Made by a program: the position numbers and the translations under genes | The notes under the pieces: model-generated | The model's database searches: none | The model's input: only the letters and a program-made list of their open reading frames with translations | What the model was told of the DNA's origin: nothing | NCBI RefSeq assembly: GCF_000006405.1 | Contig: NW_003211319.1 | Span: 64,459-128,458 of the forward strand | Source: Perkinsus marinus ATCC 50983 | Lineage: Eukaryota; Perkinsozoa; Perkinsida; Perkinsidae | DNA length: 64,000 nucleotides | Reading direction: 5' to 3' | Shown: positions 37,126 to 47,343 of the stretch, in pieces | How the letters are laid out: every line of letters begins with the position of its first letter | How positions within the stretch are numbered: the stretch's first letter is position 1

Positions 37126-40100
37126 CTAATGACGCCGACTTCTCTCTCTACTACGGCTCCGACTTGAGCGTCGTGAACGGCGGCGAGGAGGGGAGTCTTG
37201 ACGAGGCTCTGGAGGGACTCCACAAATCTGCATGTGCTTGTAGATCAGCAATTTCCACATCTTCAGAACAAAAGTCTGAAATAACATCACATTCCTCCGA
37301 AAATGAGATACTTCACCACACTAAAACGCTATCACTACCGCAGTGGCTATCGGATTCGACAATAACTCCGTATAGTAAATGTCTTCTATAAAAATCATAA
37401 GAGCGAGACTTTACTCAAGGGGAGCATCCACAAAATAAGTATCCTATTATGAGCATCACTAAGAGAAAATAATCTGAGCCACTGTCAATAGCTACACAGC
37501 TCAAATGCATCTACCATCTATACAGAAACAGAGGAGCGTCCAATCTTTATGATAGAGCGTCCTATCTCCATCTCAATACCCACCTCAGTTTCATCGTCCA
37601 GGAAAGGCTTGAGGTCAGTGATACACTGCTGGACAGGCGTCTCAGCGTCCATCCTCTCAAGAATTAAGTTTAACATACGAGGTTCCATCACTCCTAACAG
37701 CATGCACGTACATACCAACCTGATCAGCCTTAATGTCACTACCGAAATACTCCGTCAACTTCTTCTCTAGCCAAGGCTTCAACTGCAACCGGAGAACATC
37801 ACACTCCTTGAGAGCATGCCAGTCCAGTTCGAAAGCCATGATAGCATTCCTGCACAACAACATCATCATCACCATAACACCCAATCTCCCCCTCGTACCT
37901 AGATCTGGGCATCGCTCGCAACAGAGCTTGGGATTGCCGTAAAGCTGCTTCCTTGGCTGCAGGATCGCGAGGCGCTGAAATAAGTTAACCAAATACAAGG
38001 CTCCTGTTCCCGTCTTAAAAATGCATATTCCCTCCAGATGAAAACAATGTGGATGATAATATGACAATTCTCACGTTCAACAACCTGTCGTTGACGTGCT
38101 TGATCCTCAGCCCTGGTCTGAGCGAACATCTCCTTGGTTTTCTCTATCGACGAACCTGAACAACGAAGATGGGGAAATCCGCTATCACCATTTTATAATA
38201 CTATTTCTGTCTACTGTTACTATATACACCTACATAACAAAGATAGACAATTTTAAGCGCGGAAACTCCATCTCCTCCTCCCATTCCAGGTAGATCCCGA
38301 AGTACTGTTATACTACAACGACATGATTTCCCCGCATACACTGCTGACAATAGATATACTCTAAACTAAGATCTAATAACTAATCAAACCATAAGTAAAC
38401 CCATAAATATTGCATGAATATCAAGCTTCTTCTGAGACAATGCACCCTCTACGATGTAATGGATCCACTAGCGTCATCAACTTATCACCACGACATCATC
38501 ATTATCATTTATATCTGTATTCCCAGTCAGATCAGTGCTGCCCAGAATGAACCCACAATAGGTAAACCGCAACGCACAAAACCGACATATGCGGGCGAAT
38601 CCTCCCTGATGATAAAGCCCGACAGGGTTTACTACCGCTCTTTCGTTCAGGTTCACCGCCGAACCCCATCCGGGATCGCTGGTCAACGCTCTGTTTCTTT
38701 CGCCTCCTCAATTCCTGCATTTCCTCAAGCAGTTGACGTCTAGCTTCCTCTTCTCGCCGTTTACGCTCCTCCTCTTCCTTCCGTCGACGTTCCTCCTCTT
38801 CCTTCACCTCCCTAGCCTCTTCAGCTCTATCCCTGAGGACAACAACAACAATCACAACATCCCAATACATCTCTGCTACCCTCAACTGAGCTTAGAAAAT
38901 TTACGCATACTTTGTATTATAACTCTACGAGAATCAACACACGTTCGAGCAAATTTTCCACACCGAAATCGCCATTACTCATCATCAAGCTCTTCCTCCC
39001 TCCTTCTATCCAGTCGTCTTGAACACCGTACCGGGCCTTCGTTCGGATTACCATCCTAAACCCAAATCCATCAAGTCCCTCCCTAAAGGCGCTCCCACCT
39101 GATCAATGAGCTCAAACCTTTCACTTTCCTCCTGCATTTCCTCATCATTTCGCCTCTCACATTCCATCTCCCTCTCACGCTCTGTCCTCTCCCAGTTGCC
39201 TTTCCGACGCTTATACCTACACCACCACAACAACAATAACAATCACACCAACAACAACATGGGAGTACTACTCTTTCCTTATAGACTCCCGCAAGTCAGC
39301 CCTGCGCCTGAGCCTCGCCATTTCCCTATTAGAATCTCTATAACGCTTCGACAGAGCCGATACTGCAGCACCGCCATCCTCCCGCACACTACGCCCTTCC
39401 GACGACGCCCGACTCTTCTTATCCCGGGCCCTGGACGCATCCTAATAATGACAAATTGTCGCCGATGAAAAATCTTCCCAGTGCGCACCCTAGAAGATGT
39501 CAGCTTATCCTTCTCGAGTTTATCCTTCCACTCCTTGTTAGCCTCACTCACCAGCGCCTCCACCGCTGCCGCAGTCTCCTTCTCCCGTTTAATATCGATA
39601 TCCTCCTACAAACAAATGCTCATCATCACTTCAGAGATGATAGCATCAACCCTTACCCTAGCAGTGTAATCATCAACCAGTTTCTGAGCCCTCTCGTCAC
39701 ATTTGACCAATATACTTTTACCACCCAGTTCACGCCCATCCAAGAGCTCGATCGCCCTCCATAGTCCTCCAGCATCCGCGAACTCACAGTAACCAAAGTT
39801 CAGCGCCTTCCCAGTCGAAGGGTCAACTTGGCGGCTCCAGTTGATGACTGATCATAACGACCAACATCAACACGCTCATCCACCCCTCTCCTCCCTCCTC
39901 ACCAGTTCCGCACTGATCCAACAGTTTACGAACCACCGAATCACTGATGTCAGCGCACAGTCTACCAACGTAAGCCCGACATGTTTCCTTCCTTAAAGTC
40001 GTTCTAACCTCCTTAAGCTCGATAGTAGTGCTACTGCTAGGAAGAACAGGAGGAGGAGAAGGACCTCCTCCCACTGATGCGGCAGGGGTCGTCGTCGAAG

Positions 40101-40497
40101 TAGTAGGGGGACGCGGGAGTGTAGGCGGGAACATTCCCGCGGGAGCTCCAGCGAATAGTCCTGGTGGGGGCGTTGGGGGTTGGGGGAATCCAGGTAGTTC
40201 TGAGATAACAACATAGTGTGCTACTCTTATGGTGTATCTTACACTACCCATTCCAGGCATCGGCATCATTCCTGGTATCATACCTGGCATCATACCGGGC
40301 ACTGGGGAGGCACCAGGGAACGAACCCGGGCCGCCCGGTGGGACCCCAGGTGGGGGAGGAGGAGGTGGGAAGAACTGTTGTTGTTGTTGCTGTTGTTGGT
40401 CACCTGTTGGCACCGGGAATCCACCTCCTGCTCCTCCTGCAGCTGGTGCAAAACCTGGGTTGGGCGGCGGAAAGCCCATGCCTGGCGGTGGTAGCAT
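37126..40497 (-). CDS. RBM25: RBM25-like splicing factor (Pro-rich, RRM, coiled coil, PWI, RS tail)
   Basis: RBM25 associates with U1 snRNP and SR-related factors and modulates splice-site choice. From ATG at 40497: Pro/Gly/Met-rich N-terminus (MLPPPGMGFPPP, then poly-Q and poly-P); RRM split over exons (CRAYVGRLC as RNP2; ALNFGYCEF as RNP1; GKSILVKCDE); a charged coiled coil (about 39570-38700, EEEERRRKEEEERKRREEE); then a PWI domain (LKPWLEKKLTEYFG, LILERMDAETPVQQ, KPFLDDETE, TFVLKMWKLLIYKH). It ends in an RS tail (RRRSRRSSRSRSRERSRRH) with stop at 37126. Domain order equals human RBM25. The junction from DDETE (37584) to TFVLKMWK (37275) is GT-AG. The poly-Q in the N-terminus is a short CAG/CAA tract. 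Confidence 0.92.
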
Positions 40498-40630
40498 ATT
40501 ACGATCAACGGCGAACAAGGAAAACTGCACCCACACAGCAGACGATGGGTAAAAACAACACAAATATAAGTTATCATTGATGGAGAAACCAACTTGGGAG
40601 GAGGAATGAATGATCCAGTGTCTTAAGCTC

Positions 40631-43026
40631 TTACTCCCTCAACCACTCTAAGAAAGGCTCCAGGGTAATCTCGAGGACCGAAGCTGGGAAGCTCATATCG
40701 AAGTTTTCGAGAACCTACAAATGACCCGAGTTCGATCCCTGCATCCAACACTTCTACCTCACCTCAGGGTGCAACACACCGAGGATGCCTATGCAGACAT
40801 CGCCAACCATGACCTTAGCCTGCCGGCCAGGGAACATAGCCGCATCATCGATCTCCTCCAGATGGTAACGCCTTTGAACCCTCTTATTAACGTTCTCCGC
40901 GAAATCAGCCGCAAGGTTGAGTGACCACATTATTTGGTTTAATAAACCATGGATAGTCTCAAAGCCACTATTCGTGCCTACTCCCATAATCATCAACACC
41001 AACAACACCAACACTCAGCTACCCGCTATAAGTGCCGCCAATCTCCGCTCATTTCGGGCGCCAGTCTCAGCGAGAGACGATTGCACTACCACATCCGAAA
41101 CCTGATAATATCTAAGTCAGTGGTGAAAGGGCCTCACTCGAGTACCTCGAATAGCTTGATCGGAGGAGGATTATGCTTGTTGGACTGCAGGACCTTGAGG
41201 AGGCAAGGGATCAGACTAGTACGGCAGATCTCGAAATCCTTCGTCTTAGGGTTTGACAGTTGCACAGGAACCGGATTGAGCTCATACGAGTAGTATTGGG
41301 ATACAGCATCTGTTTGGGAATATCAAACATGTCATCGATATAGGGAAGGTACCATGAGCAGCAAGCTTAGACTTGGGGCTCTTACCGCCAGTTGGAGGGT
41401 GCTTTTGGAAGACCCTAGGAATAGGCTCCTTGCCAGTCAGCTCGAGATTCACATCTCTAAAATAGCCAAATGGTAAAAGCTCGCGCCATCCATCGAACAA
41501 CCGCGAGTTCGATTCCCACCACCTACCTTCTAAGATAATCGTAGTTCTCCTTAGTGTTCAGGAGCACCCACGTAAGACACTCGCAGAAGCCAGCCATTGC
41601 ACACTCCGACCTGACCACAAAGAGACACTCCACACATCAACAGCCATTCTCCTCCGATCCGACCTCATCATATCAGATAGTCTATTGATCGGTTGCTCCT
41701 TCGGAAAGGTAACAGTCAGAGGGACGGTAGCCTCGAGATTATTATAACCATAACTACCATAGAAACAATCCAGTCGATCACATGAGCCTAGCAAGGGCCT
41801 ACGAGATAGCAAGATCCTCAATAAGGTCACATTCGTGCATAACATCACTCCTCGTCACTGGTACAGTAACTTCTATAGTGTTCTTCGCGGCATCCACCAC
41901 CTTCGATGGTAAGAACCTAGATAAACATAAATCACCAAAACAATGCCAGGATAGATCCCAAAGTCTACATTCTCGTAAGGTCACTTGCCACTTGCTTATC
42001 ACCAATCTTATCCTCGATCGCTAGGGCCTTGCGTAGCCTCAACCCCGAGACCTCGATAACCCGCGAGGTAAGGTCAGGGGTGACCATAGTACGGCCCGCC
42101 CATCTCGAGGCGTGGGCCGGCGAGTAAGTCACTGGTACGGGCTCGATGGTGAAAGGCTTTGCTGAGTACTGCGAAAAAGCTGTCACCTGAGCGGAGCGGT
42201 GCTAACTCTCTCCTACAGACGATCGAGGAGCTCCTACCAGCATGTTAACAGCCGTCTTTCCCTTAGTGAGGTCAGTACAAGTACACTCGATGAACACGTC
42301 ATGAGTGTCCAGAGTGATCTTAGAGAAATCAGAATTGATAATAGGAGGCAAGGACAAGATACGCCTACAAATATGCAGATTAATAAGCAATAATAGCAAA
42401 CGTAACTATACTACTTCTGAGCATCCCTAATAACAGGATACAACGGGGCGTCTTTTATGATGGNNNNNNNNNNNNNNNNNNNNNNNNNNNNNNNNNNNNN
42501 NNNNNNNNNNNNNNNNNNNNNNNNNNNNNNNNNNNNNNNNNNNNNNNNNNNNNNNNNNNNNNNAGAAGACCTTCTCCTCCAAGACGTTATTACAGTCATG
42601 GTCAGTGCCTTATCGGTCTGCACAGCGGGCTCGAGAGTGTAAGTGGGTGGAGCCATAAGCCCCTTGAACACCTAAACAGAGGCCACTACATGCCTATTAC
42701 TACTACCTATAATATTACCTGTAGAGCAGTAGTGAGGCCTTCTAGACACAGGAGATCATAACGGTTAGCAGGGACGTCAACTTTATAGATTACACGCTTA
42801 GACTTCTTATCGGCCTCTTTGGCGTCATAACCACGTTCCCTAGTGTACATTTCGTATCTGAACGGCCCCTTTGAGTGATGCCATAATTAGACCGGCGTTG
42901 TTACTCGCTGGTGACCTCATCCAATTCAAGGCCGAATTCGAAACATAGCTGATCGAAGGATTCCTCTGTGAGGTCCTGACCTAGAACTGCCTTTAGCTCG
43001 TCCTCGAAAACAGATACGGTCGGCAT
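40631..43026 (-). CDS. FARSB: Cytosolic phenylalanyl-tRNA synthetase beta subunit, interrupted by an assembly gap
   Basis: FARSB pairs with FARSA to charge tRNA-Phe; the beta chain carries B3/B4 editing and tRNA-binding domains. It begins [16 protein letters not shown] at 43026 and continues LCFELGLELDE-like, [16 protein letters not shown], then the gap, then [121 protein letters not shown] and [14 protein letters not shown] with stop at 40631. At least nine introns of 43-70 nt were mapped in phase. Two (40715-40762 and 41457-41526) are tRNA-like and antisense. The 100-N gap replaces roughly 100 residues present in other FARSB proteins. Confidence 0.95.
40715..40762 (+). other. 48-nt FARSB intron with an antisense T-arm/B-box
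   Basis: On plus, opposite to the gene, it reads GACCCGAGTTCGATCCCTGC. Splice sites are fixed by GVLHPE on one side and [10 protein letters not shown] on the other. Confidence 0.6.
41457..41526 (+). other. 70-nt FARSB intron that resembles a whole tRNA in antisense
   Basis: On plus it reads TAGCCAAATGGTAAAAGC (D-arm/A-box-like), then CTCGCG...CGCGAG, then GAGTTCGATTCCC (perfect B-box) and CCACCACCTAC. The gene's donor GTAGGTGG is the complement of the tRNA-like 3' end, and the acceptor GGCTATTTTAG overlaps the complement of the A-box. The T-stem itself does not pair well, so it is not a functional tRNA. Confidence 0.65.
42464..42563. other. Assembly gap (100 N) inside FARSB
   Basis: Exactly 100 N. 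Judged from the missing FARSB residues, the true gap is at least 300 bp. Confidence 0.99.
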
Positions 43027-44014
43027 GGTACTAGTGAGTGATTACCCAGAAAACAGAGGGAGAGAAAACTGAGGCGACTCATGGTCCCCAAACTAACCTG
43101 TTTCGTATCTTCCAACAGTCAACCTAAGATTCCTTCCCTTCGCATTTACCTCCGCAACGAAATCCTCTACCACTCCTCCAGCAAATCACTATTCCCATAG
43201 CAACAATTCTCAATGGCAAACTAGCGACCGCCTCACAGGCCTTCCTCATAGTAGTCTTCTCCTCCCCAGCTGCATGAAGGAGTGTTAGGAGTCAGCCCCA
43301 ATATCGATTACAATGGCGAGCGCTAAATCACGGCGCAACTTTGGTATGATCCGTCAAGTCGTTGAATTTAGGGAATTCTTCTATGACTTACTACCCTTCC
43401 TTTCGCGATCGCTCCACCGCTCACAAAGCGGAAATCCTGCGAAAGTAACTTCAACACTTTCCGCGACCACCACATGCGCCCACCTCATCATCATCCTCAG
43501 GACCCTCGCAAGCACTCGTCTACACAGAGCCCCTCTTAGTCATTCTGAACGCCGTTACTATCAACCCAAGATGAACACCGATCCCCCTCCACTGCTCAGG
43601 GCATGGCGTAACCAGGTACAGCTCTCATCGCTTTATCACGTTACAATGTTGATCGAATGACAGTATAAAATTATACTGGTGTAGCTTCACTGGGATCGAA
43701 TCGATCTTTGCGTGAATTCATCACTGTAAGTTCAACTAACTGAGTGGTGCCTCAGACATTCCTCCATAAGACGTCAATAGGCCTGTACCCGCCCATTCCC
43801 GTACTGGCTAGACACAAGGCTGATACTATTCATGGCAACATTGAGGGAGATCATCACTCCAAGAATACGAACCCTGGCTATTCTCGCAATATTCTCGGAG
43901 GCTTCTTCACCTCATGAGGCACTTCTTATCGCTGTGTAACTCACTATGATGTTAATACAGCTCCTTCGACTTGCGCTGGGAGTATTTCCCGCTCGGACAA
44001 CAGTTCGCATTCAA
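43027..44014. other. Space upstream of FARSB and the EF-hand gene
   Basis: A plus-strand open frame at 43313-43660 lacks family or splice support. I saw no repeat-family copy. These two genes diverge, so both promoters should be here. Confidence 0.35.
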
Positions 44015-44670
44015 ATGTCCGATTCTGTTAAGGCTCTCTTGACACCCCAACAGATCAGTGAGCTCAAGGGCGCTTTTGATATATTCGATGAGGGCCGAAG
44101 TGGGACGATCGACTCCGAAGACTTCCAAGTGAGAGATGTGCATCACTTTCTTCATATCGGTTGTCATTGCATTAACGACGTTAATACCCACATCGGCCAA
44201 GTGAGTTCCTTTTCAGACGTTACTCAAAATGTTCGGCCTGCGTTTGACCGAACAAGAGATATCACAATTATTACAAGAGATTGATCAGGACGAATCTGGG
44301 CGGATCGAATTCGACAAGTTACTCAGTGTGTTGGTATGTGGTTTGATGTCCTCGCAGACTACCGAGTGTTCACTGTAGGCCACCAACATGCAAGAAACAA
44401 CCATTGAAGAGCAGATGACTGAAGCCTATGGGTTGCTCGATCGTGACGGCAAAGGTTACATCAACAGTGATGACCTCAGGAGAGTTATGGGACAATTGGT
44501 AGGCACATTTTATCAGGTGATTTATGAGCTTCCCTTTGTTACAGGGCGAGGCTGGGGTGACTCTCACAGATGCCACTGCTCTCATGAGGAATGCTCTTGA
44601 TGGTCGAGATAAGGTCACTAGGCGTGAGTTCATGATTATGCTGAAAATGCATGGTGAATCACCAACTTGA
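44015..44670 (+). CDS. Centrin/calmodulin-like EF-hand protein, four exons
   Basis: Exons 44015-44128, 44217-44333, 44379-44498 and 44545-44670 join in phase to 158 residues. The N-terminus LTPQQISELKGAFDIFD and the dumbbell-like four-EF layout fit the centrin/calmodulin/myosin-light-chain superfamily. Loop 1 (DEGRSGTIDSED) is altered at calcium ligands; loop 2 (DQDESGRIEFDK) and loop 3 (DRDGKGYINSDD) look competent; loop 4 (NALDGRDKVTRREF) is degenerate. Regulation by calcium through loops 2 and 3 is plausible. No N-terminal basic extension typical of many centrins is present, so the subfamily is open. Introns are 45-88 nt. Confidence 0.9.
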
Positions 44671-45752
44671 ACATTTCTGCCGTGTTTGTGTTGTTAGAGT
44701 GAATATCATTGTGTTTGGTTGTGCATCAGCAATAGCTACTAGCGGAATGGAAGTCGCCTATTCGTTCAGCACAGTGAAGTGGGGTAACTTGGACACAATT
44801 TCTGGACAATACTACAACTTGGATTATGTTGAGAACATCATTCATGTTCTCCCATCACAGCTCGTTGTCGAGGCCACTTCGTTATCAACATGCACTGATT
44901 ATAGTAAACACAAGTTCCCAATATAAACCGACAACTTCACGGTGTGTAGACTTAACAGTGCAGAAAAAATGGATCGTACCGGGAAGAGTCGAACATGGAT
45001 ACAAAATTGACCTAGTCTGTGAGACTCTCGAGTCGGAAAGTAGTTGCGCAATATACTCATAACAACAGATTCGTCTTCCCTAGCCAACGCGATGACCTCC
45101 TATAGAGACACGCACGGAATGAAAAGTGCTCCTCACAGTGAGTGAGCTATATCAATCATATCTTGTATCGAATATCAGGCAGATTCTAATGGTTGTAAGC
45201 GCCACCGAGCTGACCATCATCGTCCTCGCCAATGTGATCATCGAATTCGTCTTGAATAGTTGAAAATCCAAATAAACTCCAACAAACAAGCGCCTATACA
45301 CTACAAAGAAAGCAGTTAACTAAACTCAAAGTTCAAGGGAATCAGCGAACTGTTTCGTGTTGTTGTCGCCGCCTCACCACAGAGACGTGATTGAGTATTT
45401 CCCGTGGCTGTATGAGAATGAGCATTTCTCTACACTGCTCAAAAATTCCTCATCAACAACAGTTTTCGGTACTTTCCACTCGCCATCCACAGTTCAAAAT
45501 TACGTTCCTAGCGTTCTCTGAGCAAAAAAAAAACCGTGTGCGAATGTGAGCGGATCCTCATTCCCTCCAAGTATGACTGAAGTATGCCCACAGTGCACTC
45601 AGACAAAGCGGTTTTGACAACCGCTTTTGTGACAAGCTGTGACTACGACCCACTCATATCAATAACAAGCTGATATTGAGAACTCGTTTCCGAATAAGAA
45701 GTATTTGAAAATGAAACATCAAACTGTTTACAGTAGTAAAATAATAAAAGGG
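44671..45752. other. No gene recognised
   Basis: No exon, repeat-family copy or strong structure was found. Lies between the convergent EF-hand gene and the minus-strand membrane-protein gene. Confidence 0.35.
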
Positions 45753-47110
45753 TCATTCGCGTCCACTCGGTGAGATGCCCGTATGAGAATCCACAACCGG
45801 AAAACCAGGAGGTGGTGCACCAGATGCGACCTGATTCACATACGTATAATTTCGTGGCGCGTGACAAAATTCCTCCCCCTTACCGTGTTCTCAAGTTGCA
45901 TCTGTCTGTCGAGAAGCTCTTGATCGAGTTGCTGCCGCTGTGAGTGATACCTGTACTGCGCAAATACACATGCGCAAAATGAAGTGAACTGCTTACCGTA
46001 TTGCTCTCATCCTTCTTTTACACCTCTTCAGCTTCGCCGCATGCAGTAGTATCGTAACCATGCAGCTCAACGGCATTCCAATGCCCATCAATATAACAAA
46101 TGCTACCTGTATAATGGAGTTTAACCACCCTAGTGATATGAAAAACATATTTCACAAACAGCTGTCTTTCACCGCGAATTTCACAGAGTATTACTCCACT
46201 TCACGTAAAACGGATAGAATTCCGATAATCAAACAGGAATGTCCACAACACGAGGACTTCCACCACTCACGAAAGCTTGCGCGTCTGCTGACGATACTTG
46301 AAATTCCACAGTACCTGTCGTAGAACAATCAAGGCATCTCGAGGATGCCATAAAAACTTTCTGCGTCGAAAAGCATCAAAAAAGGACTCAGTTCAATGAA
46401 AACGGTCCTTAATAACGAGCAATACAACAATCACGTTCTCCTGCTCAAAGAGCTCAGTTGAGTCACTTTTCTAAATCCGAAAGAGGACCGCAAGTAATCC
46501 TATCACTTCCACATCTCTATACACTCTCAATAGCCCCCCTAGTTCAACGCTCCTTCTCGCGAATTCTCTTCGAACACAGTCCATTAGAAAATGTCCAGAA
46601 CTGATCTGAATTCTTGAAGTGTGAGAGGAGACAAATCTCCATTTTTCATACCACACTGTCATCGAATCGTCTTTCGTGTCACCACAGCTAGCTTCTACTC
46701 ACCAATGAGTTTCCCACTCCTAGCCATTGAGCTTTCATAAAAGCAAAGATAGAACGTATTGCGGTAAAACTGGCGTCGTTCTTGACCAGAAACATGCTCC
46801 GAACCTAAGTGCCACTTCTAGTTTCACGACCATGAAAACCTCCCCGTTACTTTGTAGCCAAAAACGAGCTGAATCAACAGTAATCTCTGTCAGCTCATTT
46901 TCGTCTCCTGCCATGTTTGCCGGCAACGCGTATTGATCCACGAATCTGCTCAGGAAAACTTCGCCGGAAAAACACTATTCAAGAAAATACCCGTCACACC
47001 GATCAACGCCCTCCTTAAACTGCGGCACTTTTACAACTAAGCGATTCACAGTAGAGCAATTCCGACATGGAATGTCAAAACGCTCGAGCCAACCTGAATT
47101 CGAAGAGAAT
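45753..47110 (-). CDS. Membrane protein, C-terminal part (ectodomain, one span, cytosolic coiled tail)
   Basis: In coding order: a cysteine-containing segment (FDIPCRNCSTVNRLVVKV, VDRCDGYF), a segment FVDQYALPANMAGDENEL then TEITVDSARFWLQSNGEVFM, a further exon (RIQISSGHFLMDCVRREF), a membrane span (FVILMGIGMPLSCMVTILLH) followed by a basic stop-transfer (KLKRCKRRMR), then a Gln-rich helix (YHSQRQQLDQELLDRQMQ) and a short tail (APPPGFPVVDS) ending at 45753. The last three exons join in phase; earlier junctions are uncertain. It may be continuous with the secretory N-terminus encoded at 49514. I recognise no family. Confidence 0.42.
46114..46223 (-). repeat. Family A repeat copy
   Basis: TGGAGTTTAACCACC to ACGGATAGAATTCC. 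In an intron just 5' of the membrane-span exon of the preceding gene. Confidence 0.75.
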
Positions 47111-47343
47111 TGCCTCTATGCAAAGTTCTAGCAATTGCCTCCTACCTGGATTCAATACGACTCGTACAAATATTTTCCTCTTCGGCAAGAGACCTTCTAG
47201 TTTCAACACCTAGTGACACACAGAGAGCCGTCAAATTAGAGCATACTGTGAACATGTGTGGAGAAAAACCAATACAAAAATGGAATGCGACTAACGGCTA
47301 CTATTCTAGCTAGTTACTAGTTACCTATACTCCTCTGTTACTA

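Noticed and set aside
40308-40330. Another T-arm-like GGGAACGAACCCGGG
   Set aside because: It lies inside RBM25 coding sequence (Pro-Gly-Ser-Phe-Pro-Gly) and is explained by codon composition.
40216-40580. Several long plus-strand frames opposite RBM25
   Set aside because: They mirror the Pro/Gly-rich N-terminal coding region of RBM25 on the other strand.
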